Numbered from the stretch's first letter, positions 47,273-55,908 are shown. The stretch: 64,000 bases of DNA from an uncultured Alphaproteobacteria bacterium (GCA_937870685.1 CALMZX010000029.1:1-64000), one strand, 5' to 3'. Notes: generated by a model from the letters alone, not told the origin. Program-made: numbers and translations.

Positions 47273-47283
47273 TCAGGCACCAC

Positions 47284-48411
47284 TCAATCCAGTGTCACCC
47301 GGTAGCGGCTCACCGCCACGGTGGCGACGACCACCAGCATGAAGGCGAGGACGGCGATTTCGCCCGCGACCTGGTCCAGCGACGCGCCCTTCAGCATGAC
47401 GCCGCGCACGATGCGAATGAAATGCGTGGCGGGCAGGGCCTCGCCGATGACTTGCGCCCAGCCCGGCATGCCGCGGAACGGGAAGGCAAAGCCCGACAGC
47501 AGGATAGCGGGCATGAGGAAGAAGAACGACATCTGCACCGCCTGCAACTGGTTCTGCGCGATGGTCGAAAATGTGAATCCCACCGCGAGGTTGACGGTGA
47601 TGAACAGCACGGTCGCTGCGCCAAAGAGCAGCGGCGTTCCCTCGAAGGGCACACCAAACAGAAGTTTCGCTGCCACCAGCACGACGGCGACCTGCAGTGT
47701 CCCGATGATGATGTAGGGTGCGATCTTGCCGAACATCACCTCGATGGGCCTGACCGGCATGGCGAGCAGGTTTTCCATGGTGCCGCGCTCATATTCCCGT
47801 GTGACCGCGAGCGCCGTCATCATCACCATGGTCATGGTGAGGATGATGCCAAGCAGCCCCGGCACGATGTTGAAACGCGTGATGCCTTCCGGATTGTAGC
47901 GCCGGTGCAGCCGAACCTCGACCGCCTGGGCTGGCGTCTTGTGCCGCGCCAGAACGCCGTGGAATTCCCGCGCCAGCGTCTGTGACACGGCAGCATTCAC
48001 GGCGGCAAGCGCCGGGCCGATGGTGGCGGGATCGGTGGCGTCGGCCTCGATCAGCACGCTTGCCTCTTCTCCCCGCACCACGCGGCGCGTCAGCTCATTG
48101 GGAATGGTGAGCACGAACTGCACGTCGCCCCGCTGCAACAGGGTGTTGGCTTCCGCTTCGGTCTGCGGTTCCCGCACGAAGGCGAAATAGCCTGTGGTGC
48201 CAACACTGCTGATGATGGCCCGCGACAGCTGCGAATGGTCGTAGGCGAGGATGGCCGCGGGCAGGCCTTTCGGGTCGGTGTTGATGGCAAAGCCGAAGAG
48301 CACGAGTTGCACGATCGGGATGCCGAACATCATGCCGAAGGTCAGGCGGTCACGGCGCAACTGCCGCGCCTCCTTCACCATCATCGCCCAGAGCCGTTGC
48401 AAGAAGCCCAT
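47284..48411 (-). CDS. ABC-2 type export permease (YbhR/YhhJ-like)
   Basis: A 375-residue membrane protein: N-terminal helix then a large periplasmic domain (residues ~40-175), and five C-terminal membrane segments (from IILTMTMVMMTALAVTREYE on). MMFGIPIVQLVLFGFAI and NLLAMPVRPIEVMFGKIAPY are typical of the family. ATG at 48411 follows the ATPase gene by 8 bases. It is the only permease of the cluster, whereas the E. coli ybhGFSR cluster has two. Likely works as homodimer with the ATPase. Confidence 0.88.
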   Translation of the reverse strand: MGFLQRLWAMMVKEARQLRRDRLTFGMMFGIPIVQLVLFGFAINTDPKGLPAAILAYDHSQLSRAIISSVGTTGYFAFVREPQTEAEANTLLQRGDVQFVLTIPNELTRRVVRGEEASVLIEADATDPATIGPALAAVNAAVSQTLAREFHGVLARHKTPAQAVEVRLHRRYNPEGITRFNIVPGLLGIILTMTMVMMTALAVTREYERGTMENLLAMPVRPIEVMFGKIAPYIIIGTLQVAVVLVAAKLLFGVPFEGTPLLFGAATVLFITVNLAVGFTFSTIAQNQLQAVQMSFFFLMPAILLSGFAFPFRGMPGWAQVIGEALPATHFIRIVRGVMLKGASLDQVAGEIAVLAFMLVVVATVAVSRYRVTLD

Positions 48412-48419
48412 GGCCAGCC

Positions 48420-49349
48420 TCACGCCGCCAGCGCGTTGTCGGTGGCCTGGCCCATCAGGTGGATGAAGACATCCTCCAGCGTGGGTTCGGCCTCTTCGGC
48501 GCGCAGGGCGGTGCCCTGCGTCACGCCCGCCACGGCCGCGCGCAGCGCCTGCGGATCTGGGCTGCACACATGCAGGGCCGTGCCGAAGGCTGCCGCCGCC
48601 GTGATGCCCGGAGCATCGCGCAGCGCCGGAGCCAGCCGGTCCGCGCCGGGACCGGTAATGACCATGGCCTTGAGTCCGGATTGCGCGATGATCTCCGGCG
48701 AGGTGCCGCGCGCCATGAGCTTGCCATAGGCGATGTAAGCGATCTCGTGGCAGCGCTCGGCTTCATCCATGTAGTGGGTGGAGACCAGTACCGTGATGCC
48801 GTCGGCGGCAAGGGCATGGATTTCATCCCAGAAGGTGCGGCGCGCCTTCGGGTCGACACCTGCAGTGGGTTCGTCCAGCAGGAGAATTCGGGGGTTGTGC
48901 AGAACGCAGGCTGCCAGTGCGAGCCTTTGCTTCCAGCCTCCCGAGAGAGATCCTGTCAGCTGGTTTTGCCGGCTGTCGAGTCCCAGCCGGGCGAGCGAAG
49001 CCTGGACGCGCGTGGCAGCATCAGGCAGGCCATAGACGCGGGCAACGAATTCGAGGTTCTCGCGGATCGTGAGGTCTTCATACAGCCCGAAGCGCTGAGT
49101 CATGTAGCCGGCCTGGCGCTTGATGGCATCGCGGCCCGTGATGATGTCCTCGCCGAGGCATGTGCCTTCGCCGGCATCCGGCGTGAGCAAACCGCAGATC
49201 ATGCGCAGCGTCGTGGTCTTGCCGGAGCCGTTGGGTCCGAGAAAGCCGCAGATGCGGCCGGGTGCGATTTGCAGGTCCACGTGATCGACGACGGTGCGCT
49301 TGCCGTAACGCTTCACCAACCCGCGCACATCAATGGCATATCCGCTCAT
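48420..49349 (-). CDS. ABC exporter ATPase (YbhF/NatA-like)
   Basis: A 309-residue ABC ATPase with one nucleotide-binding domain. Walker A is GPNGSGKT, the Q-loop region is YMTQRFGLYEDLT, the signature is LSGGW, and Walker B is ILLLDEPTAGVDP with H-loop STHYMDEAE. The C-terminal ~80 residues form a regulatory extension. Starts as ATGA overlap with the HlyD gene stop. Drives export through the adjacent permease. Confidence 0.92.
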   Translation of the reverse strand: MSGYAIDVRGLVKRYGKRTVVDHVDLQIAPGRICGFLGPNGSGKTTTLRMICGLLTPDAGEGTCLGEDIITGRDAIKRQAGYMTQRFGLYEDLTIRENLEFVARVYGLPDAATRVQASLARLGLDSRQNQLTGSLSGGWKQRLALAACVLHNPRILLLDEPTAGVDPKARRTFWDEIHALAADGITVLVSTHYMDEAERCHEIAYIAYGKLMARGTSPEIIAQSGLKAMVITGPGADRLAPALRDAPGITAAAAFGTALHVCSPDPQALRAAVAGVTQGTALRAEEAEPTLEDVFIHLMGQATDNALAA

Positions 49350-50317
49350 GGCAGGGGCTCGACTTCGATGGGCAGGCCCGGTTGCAGGCGGGGATCGGCT
49401 TGCGCCGGTGTGGCCTCCACAAGGAACACAAGCTTCGCCCGCGCCGTGGAGGAGTAGATGACGGGTGGGGTGTATTCCGGCAAGCTTGCCACATGGCTGA
49501 TGCGGGCGCTTCCGCCCTCACCACAGCCATCGCAGGAATAGCGGACGGCAACGCCCGCGGCTGCCTTGGCTCGGTCTGCCTCCGGAATGTAGAAGCGCAA
49601 TGTGGCCTTGCCGGGCTGCAGGAGAGAGACAATGGGCTGGCCGGCACCGACGGTTTCGCCCGCTTCGAAGAACACGTCATCAACAAGGGCGGTGGAAGGG
49701 GCAAGGCCCTGATAGTCGGCAAGCCGTGCGCGGGCCGTGGCGAGGGCGGCGTCTGCCTCCGCAATGCGCGCCCGGGCTGCCGTGATTTCGGCTTCGCGCG
49801 CAGGCAATCGCGCGATGCTGGCGTTGGCCTGCACCTGTTTCAGGCGTTCTTCCGCCACGGCGAGGGCCGCCTTCGCCCTGTCGAAGGCCGTTTCGGCTGA
49901 GACGCCGCGCTGGCTGAGGGATTGCGCCCGCACATATTCGATCCTGGCGAGATCGAGATTGGCCTGCGCCTCTGCCTGCTGGCGGGCGATCAGTTCAAGC
50001 TCTTCCGCCCGCTTGCCGCTTTCGAGATTGGCAGCCGTGGCCCTGGCTGTCGCGACGGCGGCTTCAAGCCGGGTGACGTCACTGCGGGCGGCTGCATCAT
50101 CCAACTGGAACAGCAGTGAGCCGGCATCGGTCATGCCACCCTTGATGACCTTCACGCTGATGATGCGGCCACCCATGGGCGCGCCGATCAAGGTGGTCTC
50201 ACCTTCCACATAGCCGAGATAGGCCGCGTGGTCCGCCGCTGCCGGGAGCCAGCGGTCACGAAACCAGAACAGTGTTGCGGCAGCCGCGATGACGAGAATG
50301 GGGATGACGCGTTTCAT
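49346..50317 (-). CDS. HlyD-family membrane-fusion protein (YbhG-like)
   Basis: A 323-residue adaptor with an N-terminal anchor (VIPILVIAAAATLFWF), a barrel-sandwich hybrid domain (YVEGETTLIGAPMGGRIISV), a long coiled-coil hairpin (about 80-205) and a beta-barrel C-terminal part. It links ABC pump to periplasm or outer membrane. Second gene of the TetR-led operon, 10 bases after the regulator; overlaps the ATPase gene by 4 bases. Confidence 0.9.
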   Translation of the reverse strand: MKRVIPILVIAAAATLFWFRDRWLPAAADHAAYLGYVEGETTLIGAPMGGRIISVKVIKGGMTDAGSLLFQLDDAAARSDVTRLEAAVATARATAANLESGKRAEELELIARQQAEAQANLDLARIEYVRAQSLSQRGVSAETAFDRAKAALAVAEERLKQVQANASIARLPAREAEITAARARIAEADAALATARARLADYQGLAPSTALVDDVFFEAGETVGAGQPIVSLLQPGKATLRFYIPEADRAKAAAGVAVRYSCDGCGEGGSARISHVASLPEYTPPVIYSSTARAKLVFLVEATPAQADPRLQPGLPIEVEPLP

Positions 50318-50327
50318 GGCAGGTCAG

Positions 50328-50957
50328 TCATGGCCGGAGGCCCTTGAGGAAGATGTCGAGGTGTTGTTCCGCCAGCGCCGCCACGTCCAGCTGTTCAGCC
50401 CCCAGCGGTTCGAACACCGAACGCCAGACGGCACTGAGCAGCATGGGGCCGAGCAGGCACTTGACCGTGAGGCGGGGATCGGCGGCGCGGAATTCGCCAG
50501 ACGCGACACCCTTGCCGATCAGCCGCTCCAGCAGCGGCATCGCCACCATGATGACATTGTCGAGATAGAACCGGCCGATCTCCGGATGGGCCCGGCTCTC
50601 GCTGATCACCAGCTTGATGATCGACGGGAGGTCCGTGGTCTCGACACGCAGGACGAACATGCGCACCATTTGGGCGATGAGCGGTGCAACGGGCCCCTCC
50701 AGCCGGTCCACCAATCGGGCGGCGAGATCAATCTGGCCGCCGATCGCCTGCTGCACCAGCGCCTTCAGCAGGGCGAACTTGTCCGGGAAATAGAGATAGA
50801 TGGCGCCCTTGCTCACGCCCGCGCGCGCGGCAACATCCTCCATGCGGGAGGACGAGAAACCCTTCTCGCTGAACAGTGCGAGGGCCGCCGCCAGGATTTC
50901 GCTGGGGCGGGCATCCGGGCGGCGTTGCCGCTTCCTAGTTAATGACTGGTCAGTCAT
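50328..50957 (-). CDS. TetR/AcrR family repressor of the exporter operon
   Basis: A 209-residue regulator with a standard TetR helix-turn-helix: ILAAALALFSEKGFSSSRM then VAARAGVSKGAIYLYFPDK. The C-terminal ligand domain is about 150 residues. First gene of the exporter operon, and its first codons lie within a 20-base palindrome that is its likely operator, so autoregulation is expected. CecR (YbiH) plays this role for ybhGFSR in E. coli. Ligand unknown. Confidence 0.92.
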   Translation of the reverse strand: MTDQSLTRKRQRRPDARPSEILAAALALFSEKGFSSSRMEDVAARAGVSKGAIYLYFPDKFALLKALVQQAIGGQIDLAARLVDRLEGPVAPLIAQMVRMFVLRVETTDLPSIIKLVISESRAHPEIGRFYLDNVIMVAMPLLERLIGKGVASGEFRAADPRLTVKCLLGPMLLSAVWRSVFEPLGAEQLDVAALAEQHLDIFLKGLRP

Positions 50958-50959
50958 TA
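50940..50959. promoter_or_regulatory. Probable TetR-family operator overlapping the start codon
   Basis: TAATGACTG-GT-CAGTCATTA: 9-bp perfect arms with a 2-base spacer. The regulator's ATG is the reverse strand of 50955-50957, so repressor binding would block both transcription start and early translation. The form TGACTG-N2-CAGTCA is common for TetR-regulated transporters. Confidence 0.7.
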
Positions 50960-51099
50960 AGTTTGTTTAGGACCAGTATTCAGGACTGTCAAGGCTGGCA
51001 CGCGCCCCGGCGGGAGGCTGCGCCATCCCGCCTGTTTGGCGAACGGCATTTCCACCCTAAGGTGTCGCTTCGACGGGGATTCGGCAGCAGGAGCGGGTG

Positions 51100-52230
51100 A
51101 TGAGGGGCAGGGTTCTGGCCGTGGCGGCGGCGGCATGGGTGGCTTGGACGGGGCCTGCGAGGGCCGATGACAGCTGGATGCAGAATGTCATGACCTTCCG
51201 CATGGAGGGCGACCATGTGCTGGCGGAAGGCGCCTTTGCGACCGACACCGCCGACACCTTCAAAACCTTCCTTGCCGAGAATGCTCCGGCCGATGGTCCG
51301 TGGAACAAGGCGCTGTATGTCCGTTCCCCCGGTGGTTCACTCGGTGCCGCCATTGACATGGGAAACACGCTGCGGGCCCGTGGCATGTCGGTGGTGGCCT
51401 TTGACATGTGCGCCTCGGCCTGCACCTACATGCTGATGGGCGGCATCAACCGCGTGGTGACGCGCGAGGGCAGTTACGGCGTGCACCAGTTTTCCTTTGG
51501 CGATGCGTCAGCCGATCCGGACAAGCCCTTTTTCACGGCGAAGGATGTCGAGACCCACCAGTCCATGGTGGGTGAACTCGCCGACTATGCCGACGCCATG
51601 GGCGTGGACCCGCGTGTCGTTGTCGTCGCCTCGCGCACCCCGCCTTCCGGCATGACCTTCCTGACACGCCAGCAACTCGTCAACTACAAGGTGGACAATG
51701 TTCCGGCGGATGATCCGGAGGGCCAGTCCAACGGCAACGTCGTCATCCCCGGCGTGACCGAAACGGAAATGGCGGCAGCGCCTCCGGAGGCAGGGTCAGA
51801 TACGTCCATCTTTGAAAGCCTGAAGATCAAGCCGCACCGCATCTCATCCACCATTGCCCTTGCCATGGCGCGCCGCCTGGTGATGGCCGAAACGCTGGAC
51901 CTCGCTGGAATGGAGGAGAGCCTCGCCAACTCCTACGCCTACAACGTGGAGTACAATGGCCGCGTGATGAGTGGCGACTCCGTTGTCGCTGAAAAGCGCC
52001 GCATGGTTGGTGACTGGGGCGTGCGCCGCCGGAGCATCGACGAGGACTCGCTCTCGGTCTCGTGTGTAGCCGATGATCTCTATTGCACCGTGAGCGGCGA
52101 CTACGACTATGAACTGGGCCTGCATGAGGGCGGCTTCGTGTCCGCCAACCGCTGGCACTTCACCATGGACATCATGCTGCCGCTCATCCTGCCGCGCGTC
52201 ACGTCAGAAACGGTGAGCAAGGCCGAGTGA
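51100..52230 (+). CDS. Exported ClpP/crotonase-fold protein (COG3904-like)
   Basis: A 376-residue periplasmic protein. The signal peptide ends GPARA near residue 23. The first domain (about 30-170) has the ClpP/SppA-like arrangement: SPGGSLGAAIDMGN, then CASACTYMLMGG with S106 flanked by C104 and C108, and H129 in YGVHQFSF. S106 and H129 match the ClpP-type Ser/His. The C-terminal ~180 residues are without known homology. The ATG at 51100 follows AGGAG at the right distance; GTG at 51097 is alternative. Proteolytic activity is an inference. Confidence 0.72.
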   Translation: MRGRVLAVAAAAWVAWTGPARADDSWMQNVMTFRMEGDHVLAEGAFATDTADTFKTFLAENAPADGPWNKALYVRSPGGSLGAAIDMGNTLRARGMSVVAFDMCASACTYMLMGGINRVVTREGSYGVHQFSFGDASADPDKPFFTAKDVETHQSMVGELADYADAMGVDPRVVVVASRTPPSGMTFLTRQQLVNYKVDNVPADDPEGQSNGNVVIPGVTETEMAAAPPEAGSDTSIFESLKIKPHRISSTIALAMARRLVMAETLDLAGMEESLANSYAYNVEYNGRVMSGDSVVAEKRRMVGDWGVRRRSIDEDSLSVSCVADDLYCTVSGDYDYELGLHEGGFVSANRWHFTMDIMLPLILPRVTSETVSKAE

Positions 52231-52240
52231 CACGCAGGCG

Positions 52241-52687
52241 TCAGGCAGGGCGCGCGCCAAGCTCCACGAACTGCGCCAGTTGCGTGAGCGAGTCCTGCCA
52301 GCCGAGATAGCACATCTCCTCGGGGATGATGTCCGGCACGCCCTCTTGCGTGATGGAAACATCGGTGCCGCAGCTCACCGCCTTGAGCAGCACTGTAACA
52401 GTCATTTCGCCTGGGAGGTTGGGATCGTCAAAGACATCCGTGTATCTCAGCTTTTCACCGGAAACGAGTTCCAGATAGCGGCCGGCGAACGCGTTTGAAC
52501 CGCCGGAGTCAAACTCGGTGAAGGACATGCGGAACGTGCCGCCGACCTTGGCGTCGAGATGATGGACGGTGCAGGTGTAGCCGGCAGGCGGAATCCACTT
52601 GCACAGGGCGCCAGGATCAAGAAAGGCCTTGTAGAGGCGCGACGGTGGTGCCTTGAAGACGCGGTGCAACTTGATGGTTGATGGCAT
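52241..52687 (-). CDS. SRPBCC (AHSA1-like) protein
   Basis: A 148-residue single SRPBCC-fold protein of the AHSA1 group: HRVFKAPPSRLYKAFLDPG near the start, then KWIPPAGYTC and a GTFRMSFTEFDSGG strand, ending with YLGWQDSLTQLAQFVE. ATG 52687 follows GAGGAGGG. Last gene of the TetR/VOC/VOC operon. These proteins bind hydrophobic ligands; the ligand is unknown. Common in antibiotic- or stress-related small operons. Confidence 0.9.
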   Translation of the reverse strand: MPSTIKLHRVFKAPPSRLYKAFLDPGALCKWIPPAGYTCTVHHLDAKVGGTFRMSFTEFDSGGSNAFAGRYLELVSGEKLRYTDVFDDPNLPGEMTVTVLLKAVSCGTDVSITQEGVPDIIPEEMCYLGWQDSLTQLAQFVELGARPA

Positions 52688-52697
52688 GGAACCCTCC

Positions 52698-53453
52698 TCA
52701 GGCGTTGCTGCTGAACAGTGAGAACATGGCCCCTTGAGGGTCCAGGCAGTTGCAGGCAAAGCCGCCGCCCGGCACCTCCATCGGATCCACGATCACCTTG
52801 CCGCCCCTTGCCTTGGCCCGCGCGATGCCTGCGGCCATGGAGTCCACGTTGAAGTAATAGTTCCAGTGCGGTGGCGTGGAGTCGCCGGAGGGCTTCGTCA
52901 TCATCCCGCCGCTCTGGCCCGGACCCGTCTCAAAGAGCTGGTAGGTACCCATGGGCCCCATGTCCATCGCTTCTGTCTTCTTCCAGCCGAAGAGAGCCTC
53001 ATAGAATGTGAAGTCCTTCTGCCAGTCGGCCGACATCAACTCGCGCCAGCCGATGTGGCCCGGCGTGCCATCCGGGACCGGTTTGGGTTCTTCGGTCGAA
53101 CGCGGCTTGAAGGCGATGAAGACCGCACCGGAGGGATCGGCCAGCACGGCAAAGCGACCGACGCCCGGGATGTCGGAAGGCGGACTGCACACGGCTCCAC
53201 CCAGTTTCGCCACGCGCGCGGCGTCGCGGTCGACATCCACCGAATAGATGTAGCCTGTCCACACCGGAGGCATGTCCATGCCCGGTGGCGGGGGCATGAG
53301 CCCGCCGACATCAATGCCGTTTGCCGAGAGCAGCGAATAGGTGGCGTCCGGCATGCCGCTGTCGCGCATGTTCCAGCCCACGACATGGGCATAGAAGTCC
53401 GCGGACGCCTTCATGTCCGGTGTCGTGAGATCGTACCAGATGAATTTCGGCAT
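52698..53453 (-). CDS. Two-domain VOC family protein
   Basis: A 251-residue protein made of two vicinal-oxygen-chelate (glyoxalase-like) modules, residues ~3-122 and ~130-250. The first starts FIWYDLTTPDMKASADFY, the second has WRELMSADWQKDFTFYEALF. Metal-ligand positions are partly absent, as in many PhnB-type members. Start MPKFIWYD at 53453, upstream extension rejected. Third gene of the operon. Confidence 0.88.
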   Translation of the reverse strand: MPKFIWYDLTTPDMKASADFYAHVVGWNMRDSGMPDATYSLLSANGIDVGGLMPPPPGMDMPPVWTGYIYSVDVDRDAARVAKLGGAVCSPPSDIPGVGRFAVLADPSGAVFIAFKPRSTEEPKPVPDGTPGHIGWRELMSADWQKDFTFYEALFGWKKTEAMDMGPMGTYQLFETGPGQSGGMMTKPSGDSTPPHWNYYFNVDSMAAGIARAKARGGKVIVDPMEVPGGGFACNCLDPQGAMFSLFSSNA

Positions 53454-53475
53454 GATATCCTCCGTGGGCTGATGA

Positions 53476-53889
53476 TCAGGTCTGTGGCAGTGCGGCGGGG
53501 TCCATCCAGAAGGGCTCCCAGACATGTCCGTCGGGATCGGCAAAGGCGCGGCCATACATGAAGCCGAGGTCTGACGTTGGGCGGTATTCGCTGCCACCTG
53601 CCGCGATGGCTTTCCGCATCATGGCATCAACATCGGCCTTGCTTTCCAGCAGCAGCGCGAAAAGGCCGCCGGTGGTCGCTTTGGCATCGGGGCGCGGGCG
53701 TGCGCAGAAGCTGTCGAACTTGGCGTGCGTCAGCATCATGGCGCAGGTGGTGTCGTTGATCACCATGCAGGTCGCAGTTTCGTCGGTGAAGTGCGGGTTG
53801 AAGGCAAATCCCAGCGCTTCATAGAACCTGACCGTGCGCGGCAGGCTTTCAACAGGCAGATTGATGAACGACATTTTCGGGGCGGCCAT
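53476..53889 (-). CDS. VOC family protein (single domain)
   Basis: A 137-residue glyoxalase/bleomycin-resistance-fold protein. Typical runs are SFINLPVESLPRTVRFYEAL and GRAFADPDGHVWEPFWMD, the last with a metal-ligand Glu. Starts 3 bases after the end of the TetR gene, so co-transcribed and probably controlled by it. Function likely in handling a small reactive or toxic compound. Confidence 0.9.
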   Translation of the reverse strand: MAAPKMSFINLPVESLPRTVRFYEALGFAFNPHFTDETATCMVINDTTCAMMLTHAKFDSFCARPRPDAKATTGGLFALLLESKADVDAMMRKAIAAGGSEYRPTSDLGFMYGRAFADPDGHVWEPFWMDPAALPQT

Positions 53890-53891
53890 GG

Positions 53892-54500
53892 TCAGTCCTC
53901 CTTGGCGTGATGAAAGAGAAGTTCAACGTAGCGGCGCAGGTGCAGGATCGAGCTCCGTGCCAGTTCCATGTCATTCCCCGCTTTTGCCAAAATGAAGGCA
54001 CCCTGGATGACGGCCTGGGTGTGAAGTGCGAGGCTATCCGCTGTCCATGATGCCTGCGGCGCGTGACGGCTTTTGGCAGCAGCGATGATGGTGGCAATGG
54101 TCCCGGCGTGGCCCGCGATGCCCGCAAAACACGCGTCCCGGATGTCTGGGCTGCTCTCATAGGTTTCCTGCACCATGGTTCCGAGCAGGCAGGTTGCTTC
54201 GGCAAGGCTGCGGCCATCCAGCAAGGCGGCGCGGAAATCGATGTAGGCGATGAATTGATCGAGGGGGTCTTCGTAGTCATGATAGGGGGCCGACGCGAAA
54301 AGCGCGCCTGTTACCTCAGACCAATAAGCCGCTGCCGCCACCGCGAGGTCTTCCTTGCTCCTGAAGTGGTGGAAGAACGCGCCCTTCGTCACGCCTGCCA
54401 ACTGGCAAAGTTCGTCAACGGTCGTTGCATCGTAACCGGCGCGCCGCACCTGTGTGAGGGCGGCATTGAGAAGTCTGGTCTTGGCATTCGGCGCGGTCAT
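53892..54500 (-). CDS. TetR family repressor of the VOC/AHSA1 operon
   Basis: A 202-residue regulator with the helix-turn-helix LLNAALTQVRRAGYDATTVD then LAGVTKGAFFHHFRSKED, and a ligand domain with LDGRSLAEATCLLG. Start MTAPNAK at 54500; the long N-terminal extension in the frame covers the operator and is not expressed. The 18-base palindrome 10 bases upstream is its probable operator. It leads the TetR-VOC-VOC-AHSA1 operon and is divergent from xylF. Confidence 0.93.
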   Translation of the reverse strand: MTAPNAKTRLLNAALTQVRRAGYDATTVDELCQLAGVTKGAFFHHFRSKEDLAVAAAAYWSEVTGALFASAPYHDYEDPLDQFIAYIDFRAALLDGRSLAEATCLLGTMVQETYESSPDIRDACFAGIAGHAGTIATIIAAAKSRHAPQASWTADSLALHTQAVIQGAFILAKAGNDMELARSSILHLRRYVELLFHHAKED

Positions 54501-54509
54501 GAGGGTTAG

Positions 54510-54527
54510 ATACCAACCAGTTGGTAT
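54510..54527. promoter_or_regulatory. Probable operator of the second TetR regulator
   Basis: ATACCAAC-CA-GTTGGTAT: 8-bp perfect arms, 2-base spacer, 10 bases upstream of the TetR start. Such ACCAAC/GTTGGT sites are typical for TetR regulators of this subgroup. Confidence 0.7.
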
Positions 54528-54779
54528 GTTCGTCAAGCCATGGTTTGGGCTGGCTTGTTTTGCGGTGCAGCATTGATTTTTCAGGGTTGTTTGCTTCGCC
54601 CGGTATTCGACTCTCGCCCGCTTGACTCCTCGCTCATCTTCGTGCAACCTTTTTTCGGGCGCCAAAATAAAACACGAAACGAACGTCCAGCTTCAGTATC
54701 CGCAAAGACACTCCGCCTCCTCGCGACGGTGGATTTTGGCGTCCGGACCGGATCACGGGGCTACCAGGAGGATTTGAGA

Positions 54780-55817
54780 ATGAAGCGTGCAATTTTTGCG
54801 GCGGTCGCCGGAGCCTTGATGCTCGGTGCATCGTCGATGTCGGCCCAGGCTGCCGGCAAGACCATCGCCGTGTCGTGGAAGACATTCCAGGAAGAGCGCT
54901 GGAAGACTGACGAAGCCGCCATCAAGGCTGCCGTTGAAGCTGCTGGCAACACCTACATCTCCACGGACGCCCAGGGCTCGGCCCAGAAGCAGGCCGCTGA
55001 CATCGAAGGCCTGATCGCCCAGAAGCCCGACGTGGTTCTGGTTGTCGCTTTCGACTCCGACGCCATCCTGCCCTCGATCAAGGCGCTGAGCGATGCCGGC
55101 ATCAAGTCGATTGCCTATGACGTCCAGTTCGAAGATCCGAACGCCCTCTACATCACCTTCGACAACGTCGGCGTGGGCCGCATCATCGCCCAGGAAATCC
55201 AGAAGGTGAAGCCGGAAGGCAACTACGCCTTCATCAAGGGCGACAAGGGTGACCCGAACGCCACCTTCCTGTTCCAGGGCATGATGGAAGTGCTCAAGGA
55301 AGGCCTCGACTCCGGCAAGATCAAGAACGTCTGCGAAACCTTCACCGACGGCTGGAAGCCGGACAATGCCCAGAAGAACATGGAGCAGTGCCTGACCTCC
55401 ACCGGCAACAAGGTGGACGCCGTTCTCTCCGAGAACGACGGCATGGCCTCGGGTGTTGTCGCTGCCCTGACCGCACAGGGCATGGCCGGCATCCCGGTCG
55501 GTGGCCAGGACGGTGACCTCGCCGCCATCAACCGCGTGGCTCTTGGCACCCAGACGGTTTCCGTGTGGAAGAACGCCAAGGACCTCGGCAAGGTAGCCGC
55601 TGAAGCCGCCAACGCCCTGGCCGATGGCACGGCCATCGACAAGATCTCGGGCGTGGGCAAGTTCGCCGGCGGCAAGAAGGGTGTGGAAATGAACTCCATC
55701 CTCCTCGCTCCGACGCCGATCACCAAGGCCAACATCAACGTCGCTATCGACGCTGGCCACATCACCAAGGATCAGGCCTGCGCTGGCGTTGCTGCCGGTG
55801 CTGTGCCGGGTTGCTGA
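54780..55817 (+). CDS. xylF: Sugar ABC transporter substrate-binding protein, XylF-like
   Basis: A 345-residue periplasmic binding protein of the ribose/xylose type. It has a signal peptide ending SMSAQAA (~25). The lobes show KTFQEERWKTDEAAIKAA, ADIEGLIAQKPDVVLVVAF, then FDNVGVGRI and ENDGMASGVVAALTAQG, close in pattern to E. coli XylF. ATG 54780 follows GGAGGATTTGAGA. First gene of a three-gene importer. Xylose is the best guess, but other pentoses or fructose are possible. No xylA or xylB is nearby. Confidence 0.88.
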   Translation: MKRAIFAAVAGALMLGASSMSAQAAGKTIAVSWKTFQEERWKTDEAAIKAAVEAAGNTYISTDAQGSAQKQAADIEGLIAQKPDVVLVVAFDSDAILPSIKALSDAGIKSIAYDVQFEDPNALYITFDNVGVGRIIAQEIQKVKPEGNYAFIKGDKGDPNATFLFQGMMEVLKEGLDSGKIKNVCETFTDGWKPDNAQKNMEQCLTSTGNKVDAVLSENDGMASGVVAALTAQGMAGIPVGGQDGDLAAINRVALGTQTVSVWKNAKDLGKVAAEAANALADGTAIDKISGVGKFAGGKKGVEMNSILLAPTPITKANINVAIDAGHITKDQACAGVAAGAVPGC

Positions 55818-55842
55818 TGTGACCGGGTAACACCCTTCAGGG

Positions 55843-55878
55843 GCCGCGCCTGTTGCAAAACGGGCGCGGCTTTTCTTT
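55843..55878 (+). terminator. Hairpin with T-rich tail between xylF and xylH
   Basis: Stem GCCGCGCC / GGCGCGGC and TTTTCTTT behind it, 25 bases after the xylF stop. A partial terminator or stabiliser that would keep binding-protein mRNA in excess over the membrane genes. Confidence 0.65.
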
Positions 55879-55908
55879 AATCGGATTTCAGAAGTCTTGG
55901 AGACGGCA

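Noticed and set aside
54501-54665. N-terminal extension of the second TetR protein and of the XylF-like protein into the shared control region
   Set aside because: The palindromic operator and the signal peptide position set the starts at 54500 (minus) and 54780 (plus).
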